Assembly: GCA_964396185.1 (NCBI GenBank)
Contig: CAYNEI010000050.1
Coordinates: 1-16,831 of the forward strand
Direction of reading: 5' to 3'
Length of the DNA: 16,831 nucleotides
Source: CAYNEI01 sp964396185
GTDB taxonomy: Archaea > Thermoplasmatota > SW-10-69-26
The notes beneath the pieces were generated by a model. It did no database searches. It was not told the DNA's origin and saw nothing but the letters and a program-made list of their open reading frames with translations. How positions within the stretch are numbered: the stretch's first letter is position 1; the number at the start of each line of letters is the position of its first letter. A program made the position numbers and the translations under genes. Of this stretch, positions 6,029 through 12,377 are shown piece after piece.

Positions 6029-6060
6029 GTATAAGAGGGTGTTGGTGAGTACGCCAACAC
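6029..6060 (-). promoter_or_regulatory. TATA promoter with adjacent inverted-repeat operator
   Basis: CTTATA on the minus strand (6030-6035) lies about 24 bases before the GTG start at 6008. Immediately upstream of it GTGTTGG (6039-6045) and CCAACAC (6054-6060) form a perfect 7-bp inverted repeat with an 8-base centre. The repeat covers the BRE side of the promoter, where a bound dimer would block or assist TFB. The TumE/HVO_A0114-like operon would be the target. The repeat also lies 3 bases past the stop of the upstream gene and might fold in that transcript. Confidence 0.6.
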
Positions 6061-6062
6061 TT

Positions 6063-6833
6063 TCAGCGGGCTGCTCGCCGTCCTACATCCTCGCGCAGGT
6101 GCCGCGCGGGGTGGGCGTGTTTGAGGTTCTCGTTGACCCAGGATCGGGGAGCGAAGAGTCGGTACCGGAACGGCGGGCCTCGGGCGAGCTTGGAGTCCGG
6201 GAAGGGCATGGGCGGGTCGGTCCTGGCAAGGTGGACTTCGAAGTCCCCCTCGTCCCTGCCGTGCTCCGCATGGAGGTGCTCGCCGGCTTCCTGGATCCTT
6301 GGGTCTTGGTGGACGAGCAGGACTCGGGCCAGGTCGTCGGGGTCTGGGAGCAGGGATGGAACGCCCTTGAGGTCGACCGAGTTCGGGGTGTGTACGGGAT
6401 CGCAGGCGAAGATCGATACGCTGTGGTGGAGGCCCTCGATGCGGTCCGCATCGGGGTCGATGGGGACCAGCAGGGCCGGTCCCTTCCAATCGAGCTGTGA
6501 GTGCATGTGCAGGGACAGTCCCACGAAGCTGGCCTGAGCCCAGTCGAGCCCTGAGGGCAGGTGATCTCGGTTCTCTCGGCTCTGGAGCCAGCGGTGCAGC
6601 CATCCGGCCAGACGCATCGGCGGGCCTCGGAGGGCCAAGGCGTCCGAGAGCTCCTCCTTGCCGGGGACAGCGTAGCTGCCCTGGGCGATCCGGAAGACCA
6701 ACCCCAGTTGAGAGAGCCGGAAAAGCGCTTTGCTCGCGTCACTGCCGTCTGGGAGCTCTGCCTGCATCTCGTTGAGGGGGATCGCACCCCTCCCGGCGAC
6801 GGCTGCCACGGCTTCGATCGGCTGGTTCACCAT
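6063..6833 (-). CDS. Winged-helix domain protein of unknown family (256 residues)
   Basis: The N-terminus (about residues 5-58) reads as a winged helix: IPLNEMQAELPDGSDASKAL, then FRLSQLGLVFRIAQGSYAVP as the recognition helix and wing. This resembles the AbiEi-type N-terminal domain. The following 200 residues have no family I recognise; FVGLSLHMHSQLDWKGPALL and a late GPPFRYRLFAPRSWVNENLK are the most structured-looking parts. No nucleotidyltransferase follows; the next gene on the strand (6008) has its own promoter. It may be an orphan antitoxin-like regulator or the regulator of an unrecognised system. The start at ATG 6833 is the first in frame; the TATA-rich stretch at 6908-6921 would give a leader of about 55 bases. 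Confidence 0.6.
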   Translation of the reverse strand: MVNQPIEAVAAVAGRGAIPLNEMQAELPDGSDASKALFRLSQLGLVFRIAQGSYAVPGKEELSDALALRGPPMRLAGWLHRWLQSRENRDHLPSGLDWAQASFVGLSLHMHSQLDWKGPALLVPIDPDADRIEGLHHSVSIFACDPVHTPNSVDLKGVPSLLPDPDDLARVLLVHQDPRIQEAGEHLHAEHGRDEGDFEVHLARTDPPMPFPDSKLARGPPFRYRLFAPRSWVNENLKHAHPARHLREDVGRRAAR

Positions 6834-6907
6834 AGGCCTTCGTCACTTCCTAGGAATCACGGAAACGGGGATTTCTCAGTAATCCTGTAGAAAGGTATTT
6901 CGGGCTC

Positions 6908-6921
6908 TATATATTTAATAT
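6908..6921. promoter_or_regulatory. Bidirectional-looking TATA stretch
   Basis: TATATATTTAATAT stands out in a GC-rich region. Read on the minus strand it could drive the gene starting at 6833; read on the plus strand it lies about 27 bases before an ATG at 6942. A short inverted repeat, GGATT-N7-AATCC (6869-6885), is located near the expected minus-strand transcription start. Confidence 0.5.
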
Positions 6922-6941
6922 CTTCGCACCCTGGACATAGG

Positions 6942-7049
6942 ATGATCTTGCTCGCCCGTGAGGCCCGCCTTGGCCTCGACGTCCGGCACATTCAGCCAAC
7001 CCCCACGAGACCGTTCTTCAGGGCGCGGGACCTGCCGCGCTCGTGGTAG
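6942..7049 (+). CDS. Possible leaderless 35-residue peptide
   Basis: ATG 6942 lies about 27 bases after the TATA stretch at 6908-6921, the exact leaderless spacing used by other genes here. The frame encodes a basic peptide (MILLAREARLGLDVRHI, then a proline/arginine-rich end) and stops at 7049. Codon third positions are mostly G or C, as in real genes of this window. No family is recognisable and the frame could be chance; the promoter spacing is the only positive argument. The rest of 6834-7183 holds the start region of the regulator at 7184 and nothing else I can name. Confidence 0.25.
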   Translation: MILLAREARLGLDVRHIQPTPTRPFFRARDLPRSW

Positions 7050-7155
7050 CATTGGATCCTGACTCGACATCCGATGACGAGCGTTTCGCGACCCGTAGCA
7101 CCGAGCTTGATGAGGAGTCGGCAGCCTCCTGCCGGCAGGTACCAGCGTCAGGCAC

Positions 7156-7188
7156 TTATAGCCGACAGAAGAGTCACGATAGTGTGAC
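7156..7188 (+). promoter_or_regulatory. Leaderless promoter with dyad over the start site
   Basis: TTATA (7156-7160) is centred 26 bases before a GTG at 7184. GTCAC-N6-GTGAC (7173-7188) forms a dyad that covers the predicted transcription start and the start codon itself. This position is classic for a repressor, here plausibly the MarR-like product of the gene. Confidence 0.6.
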
Positions 7189-7534
7189 CCTCCCGCAGGG
7201 TGTGATGAAGGACGTGTTCTCCCGACGAGCCCCAGACGAGCTCTTCCACCTCCTTGCGGATGCCGAGCAGCCCCCTCAGTACACCGAGGCCCGGGATGCG
7301 CTGGGGCACCACCCGCAGGAGTTCAAGCGAGCCCTTCGGGCTCTGGAGAAGTGGGGCCTGGTCCAGATCCGGGCGGTCCCTCGCGACAAGCGCCCCGATG
7401 ACCGGCGCCGCGTCCGGCTGGAGCTCACGGCCTTGGGTCGGGCTGCCGCGCGTCTCCACGCCCGCATCGATCAGGCGTGGCGGGAGATCGCCCAAGACGA
7501 GGGCATCGATGTGAACGCCCTGCTGGCCGCATGA
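7184..7534 (+). CDS. Small MarR-like winged-helix regulator (116 residues)
   Basis: Helices precede a winged helix at about residues 31-85: QYTEARDALGHHPQEFKRAL is the helix-turn-helix, LEKWGLVQIRAVPRDKRPDD the start of the wing, and RRRVRLELTALGRAAARLHA the return strand and dimerisation helix. The wing followed by LTALGRAAA is typical of MarR/HxlR-like proteins. I start it at GTG 7184 rather than the first open GTG at 7043 because a TATA box lies 26 bases before 7184 and the intervening codons look non-coding. It stands alone, with the divergent gene at 6833 to the left and a 204-bp gap before the next gene. Its target may be its own promoter. Confidence 0.7.
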   Translation: MTLPQGVMKDVFSRRAPDELFHLLADAEQPPQYTEARDALGHHPQEFKRALRALEKWGLVQIRAVPRDKRPDDRRRVRLELTALGRAAARLHARIDQAWREIAQDEGIDVNALLAA

Positions 7535-7631
7535 CTGTCTTCCTGCTCGGACCGATCTGGGAGGCGGTTCAGGCTCTATCGTCTAGTTGTGCTCCATCCC
7601 CAGGCGGACTGCTTGGTTGAGCTCTCCCCTC

Positions 7632-7739
7632 ACAAACTCGTTTGTGATGGATACGGAGACAAACGCATTTGTTGTTCATACGGTAACAACCCCCTTTGTT
7701 TGCTACTCGATAACAACAAGTAATCGGACGTACATAGAG
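7632..7739 (+). repeat. Four 27-bp tandem units carrying 14-bp dyads (operator or iteron-like array)
   Basis: ACAAACTCGTTTGT (7632-7645), ACAAACGCATTTGT (7659-7672) and ACAACCCCCTTTGT (7686-7699) start exactly 27 bases apart. A fourth unit at 7713 keeps only the left half (ACAAC). Each 14-mer is a dyad of the form ACAA-N5/6-TTTGT. The DNA between dyads is also partly repeated (ATACGG in units 1 and 2), so the unit is a true 27-bp degenerate tandem repeat. The array ends at the GTG start (7739) of a winged-helix gene, and the best TATA-like sequence (GATAAC, about 7709-7714) lies within it. AbiEi-type antitoxins are known to bind repeats in their own promoters. An iteron-like origin is the other reading. 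Confidence 0.8.
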
Positions 7740-8473
7740 TGAGCGTGCGAGTCGAGCCGTTGAATGAAAGCTCCATCGAACCGCCCTCTCGCGGGATCTT
7801 ACAGACGTACCTCAGCCTAGATCCCCCGACGGAGTTCAGCAACAAGAGCCTGGAAGCCAGAGGCATGACATCCGGTCAAGCTCGACAGTTCGCGATCCAT
7901 GCCACCAGGGATCGTATCGCCGTCCGCATCGATCGTGGGGAGTACATGGCGGTCGATCCATCGATCGCGATCCGGGCGTGGGCCCTTCCGACGTACTACG
8001 CCGAACTGCTGTTGCTGCACGATGCACTCACCCGGCTCGAGATCGACCATGCCTTCGCGTGTCTGACCGCGACTGTCGAGACCGACCTCGTCCTCGAGAG
8101 ACCATGGCCTGTGACGAGGGAGCCGCCTGACGAAGCGGCTCGGAAGATCGATCGTTTCGTCTACAACTACCGATGGGAAGGCAAGGAGACGATCGAAGCC
8201 CTCGGGGAGTCCTACAGTGTCCCCACGCTATCTCGGCCTGAGACCGCTCTGCTCCTCGGCTCGACGGGGCTGAGCCGGGAGGTGCTCGCGGCACAAGAGA
8301 TCGTCGAGGCCAAACCCCCACCGGACGGCCTTGTCCCCGCGTTCAATTCCTTCGGGATAAGTCTCGGTTCCGGGAACACGGAGAGCAGGGAGGTCGACAT
8401 CCAATTCCCGCGGTTCATCCAGGAGAGAAGGAAGCGGCTGAGCGAGGAGCTCCTTAGGGGCGGTGGCTCGTGA
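7739..8473 (+). CDS. AbiEi-like winged-helix regulator (predicted antitoxin)
   Basis: This 244-residue protein has an N-terminal winged helix at about residues 32-75 (NKSLEARGMTSGQARQFAIH, then RIAVRIDRGEYMAVDPSI as the wing with the R-G-Y pattern of AbiEi N-domains). The middle is helical (YYAELLLLHDALTRLEIDHA), followed by strand-rich parts, and the C-terminus is basic. I do not recognise the C-terminal domain. It is the first gene of a pair: its TGA overlaps the GTG of the nucleotidyltransferase at 8470 (GTGA), as in AbiE operons. The start GTG 7739 lies about 26 bases after a weak TATA-like GATAAC. The 27-bp repeat array in front of it is probably its binding site (inference). Confidence 0.7.
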   Translation: MSVRVEPLNESSIEPPSRGILQTYLSLDPPTEFSNKSLEARGMTSGQARQFAIHATRDRIAVRIDRGEYMAVDPSIAIRAWALPTYYAELLLLHDALTRLEIDHAFACLTATVETDLVLERPWPVTREPPDEAARKIDRFVYNYRWEGKETIEALGESYSVPTLSRPETALLLGSTGLSREVLAAQEIVEAKPPPDGLVPAFNSFGISLGSGNTESREVDIQFPRFIQERRKRLSEELLRGGGS

Positions 8474-9096
8474 CTGCCAGCGGGCGCTTCACAGCCGAGG
8501 AACAACTCCAGGCATTGCAACGGATCGCTGCAAAGCTCCGGGGCAGAGGACTCGAGGTCCTTGCGCTTGGGAGCGCGGCCGTCGCGTTGAGGACCGGCCA
8601 GCGAGGGTCGGTCACGAAAGACCTCGACCTCCACGCGTTCCCGGTGAAGGACATCCTAGCGTTCCAGGATGCGATCGAAGGCGCGGTGGAAGCCCTCGAC
8701 GGCCACATGCAGTGGGAGGCTGACGGTTCATCGATCACCGCGCACGTTCCAATCGGCGGCCGTGAGATCCCGGTCGAGTTCGTGCTCGGTCGCGAGGACT
8801 TCATCGAGCCCGAGGTCCTCGAGGATGCTGTCGGGGACGCCGAGAAGCGAGAGGGGCTGCTCGTCCCGTCCTGGGAGCACATCGTAGCTATGAAAGCCGA
8901 AGCCTGGTTCGACCGCACCGGTCAGGAGAAGCGGAAGTACCTGGAGGATCTCCGAAGTATCGGGGACTGGATGGCGGAGCATGGTCAAGGCATCCGACGG
9001 GTCGAGGTCCGTCGCGTTGTCGAGATGCGACCCGATCGCAAGCACCGCGAGATGCTGCTCACGATCGAGAGGATCTTCGCTCGGGTGCTTGAGTAG
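8470..9096 (+). CDS. Nucleotidyltransferase (predicted toxin of a TA pair)
   Basis: This 208-residue protein has the nucleotidyltransferase core: LALGSAAVAL (G34-S35 in place of the usual GG), then VTKDLDLHAF with acidic residues D51 and D53, and the third-acid strand IPVEFVLG (E103). A later helix, EHIVAMKAEAWFDRTGQEK, matches the lysine-containing helix that follows the active site in AbiEii/DUF6036-type enzymes. It is shorter than typical AbiEii (~270-300 residues) and different from the enzyme at 91-984. It starts within the stop codon of the upstream regulator. By analogy with AbiEii and MenT toxins it would modify tRNA or another acceptor. The target is unknown. Confidence 0.75.
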   Translation: MTASGRFTAEEQLQALQRIAAKLRGRGLEVLALGSAAVALRTGQRGSVTKDLDLHAFPVKDILAFQDAIEGAVEALDGHMQWEADGSSITAHVPIGGREIPVEFVLGREDFIEPEVLEDAVGDAEKREGLLVPSWEHIVAMKAEAWFDRTGQEKRKYLEDLRSIGDWMAEHGQGIRRVEVRRVVEMRPDRKHREMLLTIERIFARVLE

Positions 9097-9136
9097 CGAA
9101 CGCCTCGATAGGACACGCAGGCCCATGATCGATCCG

Positions 9137-9292
9137 TCAACCGCGACGGAAATCATCGTACACGCGCACGTTCCACGCTGCGCCGAAGTGCTTGTGCAGC
9201 TGCTTCCAGTCCTCGATGGTCCAGCTCGCGTTCACGGGGAGATCGGCTTCCTGCCAGCCCGGGTCGACGTCCCGCCCACCGAACCACCACCT
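9137..9292 (-). pseudogene. Possible gene remnant or start-less open frame
   Basis: On the minus strand a frame without any ATG encodes a protein-like, tryptophan-rich segment: WWFGGRDVDPGWQEADLP, then SWTIEDWKQLHKHFGAAWNV, then YDDFRRG and a stop at 9137. Composition and periodicity look like real protein, unlike the other frames. An ATG at 9296 lies one base out of frame at a GGTGGTGG run, so a single-base slip there would give a ~52-residue protein. The rest of 9097-9323 shows nothing else. I recognise no family. Confidence 0.35.
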
Positions 9293-9323
9293 TCATCCCC
9301 ACAACCCCCTCTTCGCGCGCGAG

Positions 9324-9775
9324 ATGTCGCGCCGCCTCGTGCTCATGCGCCATGCCGCCGCTGCCCGGGCTGCCGATGCCGGTGGCGCGGATCCCGACGA
9401 CGCCCACGGCCACCCCCCCGACTACCACCGACCCCTCACGGCTGATGGGCGCCGCGATGCGCAGCTCATGGGCGCATGGCTCGGGAAGGCTGCCGGCGTC
9501 CCAGACCGCGTGGTCACGAGCCCGGCCGTGCGCGCGGCCGCCACCGCGCACCTGGCCGCCCAGGCCATGGGCTACACCGGCTCGATCCAGGTCGACGAGC
9601 GCCTCTACATGGCCGCCCCCGATACCCTGCTCTCCCTTGCCGAGCAGTGGACGCCCGAGGGCATGACGCTCGTGGTGGGCCACAACCCGAGCATGGAGGG
9701 CGCGCTTCGCGTCCTGTGCCCCGAGGCCGAGCAGGGGCCCGATGGCAAGCTGTTCCCACCGGCCACCATCGCCGT
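9324..9775 (+). CDS. sixA: SixA-like phosphohistidine phosphatase (3' end lost in gap)
   Basis: The protein opens with the histidine phosphatase motif LMRHA (R9-H10, H10 being the phospho-accepting residue), then HRPLTADGRRDA, SPAVRAAATA (R70) and VVGHNPSM (H120), the full set of the SixA branch of the RHG superfamily. SixA removes phosphate from phosphohistidine in signalling or phosphotransfer proteins and acts in the cytoplasm. Compared with bacterial SixA there is an extra acidic loop after RHA (about residues 17-32). I start it at ATG 9324 because RH then falls at residues 9-10. About 150 residues are visible, close to full length for the family, so only a few C-terminal residues should be missing in the N run. 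Confidence 0.85.
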
Positions 9776-9875
9776 NNNNNNNNNNNNNNNNNNNNNNNNN
9801 NNNNNNNNNNNNNNNNNNNNNNNNNNNNNNNNNNNNNNNNNNNNNNNNNNNNNNNNNNNNNNNNNNNNNNNNNNN
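9776..9875. other. Scaffold gap (100 N)
   Basis: This is exactly 100 undetermined bases, the conventional length for a gap of unknown size. The SixA-like gene enters it from the left and the surface-protein gene ending at 9876 enters from the right, so both lack their 3' ends. More genes could be missing, and the two sides may not be truly adjacent. Confidence 0.97.
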
Positions 9876-10546
9876 CGCAGCAGCCACTCGGCCCCCCAGC
9901 CGGAGCTCTGGACGACCTCGCCAGTGGGGTCATGGATGCGGTAGCTGCCGCCGTTGGAGGCGTAGTAGCTCACCTCGAACTCCAGCGACTGGGTGTTCTC
10001 GGGAACCTCGAAGGTCTCTTCTCGGGTCACGCGTCGGTCGTGGTCGGCGGTGAGCACGACCTCGTGGGTGGCCACATCCCCGGTGAGGCTCTCGGTGGGC
10101 GCGGTGAGGACATCGTCGAGGTAGACGGCCAGCGTGTACGAGCACGCACCATCGCACTCGACCACCATCTGCCATGTGCCGGGGTCGGGTTGATGGACCA
10201 CCAGCGAGGCTAGCGGGGCTTGCTGGCCGCTCTCCTTGCGGCCCACCTGGGCGATCTGGTCGCCCTCGGTGTCCAAGAGGCGCCAGCGGCCGTCGTCTGG
10301 GAGATCCAGAGAGCCGAAGATCGTCATGGCCGCGATCCCGGGGTCGACGTTGAAGTCGTGGGTGCGGGTGGCAGGCGTGTCGGTGGAGAAGGTGAAGGTG
10401 TTGTCAGCATCCTCGAAGCCGCTGGCGGCTGCATCGAGCTGGTTCAAGCTCGGATCATCGCTCAGGAGGTAGAACGCGACAGCCGCGGCGGCGATCACAG
10501 CGATGCCAGCCACGATGGCCAAGGTCTGTTTGCTGGGGGGGTCCAT
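9876..10546 (-). CDS. Membrane-anchored surface protein, paralogue of the next gene (C-terminus lost in gap)
   Basis: About 223 residues are visible. One hydrophobic segment near the N-terminus (LAIVAGIAVIAAAAVAFYLL, about residues 9-28) should anchor it in the membrane, with the rest outside. The outer part is a beta-rich domain with DPGTWQMVVECDGACSYTLA (a CxxxC pair) and VYLDDV, then a second lobe beginning EETFEVPENTQ. It aligns along its length with the upstream gene at 10551-11432. The ATG lies 4 bases after that gene's stop, so they form a tandem-duplicate operon. Function unknown; the lobes resemble bacterial/archaeal pre-peptidase-like beta sandwich domains (weak). Confidence 0.75.
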
Positions 10547-10550
10547 GGGA

Positions 10551-11432
10551 TCACTCCGCGGCCTCGATGGCTCGCTCGTCGGTGGCTTGCTCGCCACTGG
10601 CTTGTAGGCCACTGGCCTGCTCACCGTCGGCCTCGTCTCCGTCGCCACCGGGCGGGACGACGGGCGTGATGCCGAAGGCGATCTCGCAGCCCTGCTCGCA
10701 GACGTACAGGATCTCCCAGGTGCCAGGCTGGGGCTGGTCCCCGAGATCGATGGAGATCTGGCGCCAGAGCGCCTCGGCGTTGTTCGCCCAGCCGCCCTCC
10801 GTCTCGCCGGAGGGGTCGATGAGCTGGATCCCGTACCCAGAGGGGGCATAGACGCTCCAGGAGAGATCGACGGTCTGGGCTCCGTCAGGCACTTCGAACG
10901 TCTCGGTCTGCCGCACGCTCCGGTCGTGGTCGCCCGTGATGACGGACTCGTGGCCGGAGACGTCGTCGGCGAGCCGGTCGGCGGGAGGCTCGATGACGTC
11001 GTCGAGGTAGATGGCGACGTTGTAGCGGCAGGGGCCCTCGCACTGGACGACGAGCTCCCAGGTGCCAGGCTCGGGTCGGTGGATCGAGGTCCACGAGTTG
11101 GCGACCTCGAAGCCGCCGTCCTCGGTGTCGAAGCCGCCACGCTGGTCCCCCTCGGTGTCCAGGATCGCGAAGGCCATGGGATCCGATGTGCTGAACGAGC
11201 GCGCGAGGGTCATGGCTGCGATGCCGGGTCCTACCTCGAAGGAGTGGCTGCGCGTGGTCTGGCCATCGGTGGTGCCGACGAACCGGTCGTCAGCGTCCTC
11301 GTAGGCGTCTGAGAGCGCGGTGATCTCGCCGGGTTCGGGATCTCCGCCGGCCACATAGAAGACCGTGGCCGCTACCGCGACGACGGCGACCGCAGCAACG
11401 ACAGCTAGAACGCGTTTCGAAGGTGCCTCCAT
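10551..11432 (-). CDS. Membrane-anchored surface protein with two PGTW/Cys lobes
   Basis: This protein has 293 residues. A transmembrane segment lies at about residues 8-27 (LAVVAAVAVVAVAATVFYVA), followed by an outer region of two similar beta-rich lobes. Lobe 1 runs from HSFEVGPG to PGTWELVVQCEGPC (C131, C135) and VAIYLDDV; lobe 2 from ETFEVPDGAQ to PGTWEILYVCEQGC (C245, C249). The PGTW...C-x3-C pattern in both lobes points to an internal duplication, and the pairs could form disulfides outside the cell. The last ~30 residues are low-complexity (QASGLQASGEQATDERA). It forms a tandem with its paralogue at 9876-10546. No enzyme motif is visible; a structural or binding role at the cell surface is likely. 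Confidence 0.75.
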   Translation of the reverse strand: MEAPSKRVLAVVAAVAVVAVAATVFYVAGGDPEPGEITALSDAYEDADDRFVGTTDGQTTRSHSFEVGPGIAAMTLARSFSTSDPMAFAILDTEGDQRGGFDTEDGGFEVANSWTSIHRPEPGTWELVVQCEGPCRYNVAIYLDDVIEPPADRLADDVSGHESVITGDHDRSVRQTETFEVPDGAQTVDLSWSVYAPSGYGIQLIDPSGETEGGWANNAEALWRQISIDLGDQPQPGTWEILYVCEQGCEIAFGITPVVPPGGDGDEADGEQASGLQASGEQATDERAIEAAE

Positions 11433-11500
11433 CTCAACCAGCCGCGGCTAAGAGGTCGTTAGATTTGGCTGTTGGGGTCGCCTGGGAGCGAGATCACGGC

Positions 11501-12316
11501 TCATCCAGCACCGGGTTCGCGGTCTTGAGCCTCCAGGGCTTCCGTGGCGGCTGTGTCGCGTTCCAGGGCGATGACCGCTGCCACGATGACACCTAGAGCG
11601 ATCCAGGCGCGCCAGGTTCGTTCAAGCACGGCCAGCCACCCCTGGCTCTGGAACGTGTCGACGAGCTGGTCGAACTGGATGGACGTGAGCTCGCCCACCA
11701 GCAGCAAGGCGGCCACGAACACGAGACCGATGTAGCCGAGATGCACCAGGCCCTGCTTGGGAGCCATGGCCAGCGCTCCACCCATGCCGACGACGAGCCC
11801 ACCGATGTGGGCGGCGTGCGCGATGGGCGCGAGCTGGCTGAACGCGGGCACGGTGAGCACGACGGCCAGGTAGCCCATGAGCGCCACCATGGCTGGCATG
11901 GGGAAGCCCAGGATGGCGAGCTGGGTTGTGGGGGCTAGCACCAGGAGCACGCCGAGCAGCCCGAAGATGGCTCCCGAGGCTCCGACGGCCGGGATCGAGC
12001 TGGTCATGGTATGCGCGAGCGCGCCGCCGATGCCGCTGGCCATGAACAGCAGCGCGAAGGTGGGGGTGCCGAGCTGGCGCTCCAGGTTGGAGAGCGAGTA
12101 GAGGGCCAGCGCGTTGAAGCCCAGGTGCAGGGGCCCGGCATGCGCGAACATGCTCGTGAGCACGCGCCACCACTCGCCGTCGGCCTGGGTCTCTTGGCTC
12201 CACCAGACTTGGCTGAGGCTGGCCTCGGTGGGCAGGAAGCCGGTGACCTGCCAGGCCATCCAGGCCATGATGGCTAGAAAGATCCAGGTGGCGATGGGTT
12301 GGTCGTGCTCGTCCAC
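11501..12316 (-). CDS. Rhomboid-family intramembrane serine protease
   Basis: This 271-residue, multi-pass membrane protein has all rhomboid hallmarks: GEWWRVLTSMFAHAGPLHL (the WR motif with H59 and H64), GFNAL (N68), VGASGAIFGLLG with catalytic S114, and AHAAHIGGLVVG with catalytic H170. Rhomboids cut transmembrane substrates within the membrane; substrates here are unknown. An additional transmembrane region lies after residue 190, and a soluble acidic tail ends the protein. GTG 12316 is the chosen start. It sits 62 bases downstream of the S15 hydrolase gene and 68 upstream of the surface-protein pair, all on the minus strand, so a run of envelope-related genes is evident. Confidence 0.92.
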   Translation of the reverse strand: MDEHDQPIATWIFLAIMAWMAWQVTGFLPTEASLSQVWWSQETQADGEWWRVLTSMFAHAGPLHLGFNALALYSLSNLERQLGTPTFALLFMASGIGGALAHTMTSSIPAVGASGAIFGLLGVLLVLAPTTQLAILGFPMPAMVALMGYLAVVLTVPAFSQLAPIAHAAHIGGLVVGMGGALAMAPKQGLVHLGYIGLVFVAALLLVGELTSIQFDQLVDTFQSQGWLAVLERTWRAWIALGVIVAAVIALERDTAATEALEAQDREPGAG

Positions 12317-12377
12317 GCGTCCTATCCACCCGGGAGGGGTTTGGCCTTTGCGGTGCGAGGTTCGAAGTGTGGCTCGC

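Noticed and set aside
7043..7183. N-terminal extension of the MarR-like protein
   Set aside because: The TATA box at 7156-7160 lies inside it and predicts the start at 7184; the extension has no domain-like sequence.
7632..7739. CRISPR-like array
   Set aside because: The 27-bp units are contiguous, degenerate and lack unique spacers; there are only four and no cas gene is nearby.
9153..9887. Long minus-strand open frame across the gap
   Set aside because: It reads through the N run and is antisense to the SixA-like gene, with glycine/arginine/histidine-rich content typical of a high-GC shadow frame.
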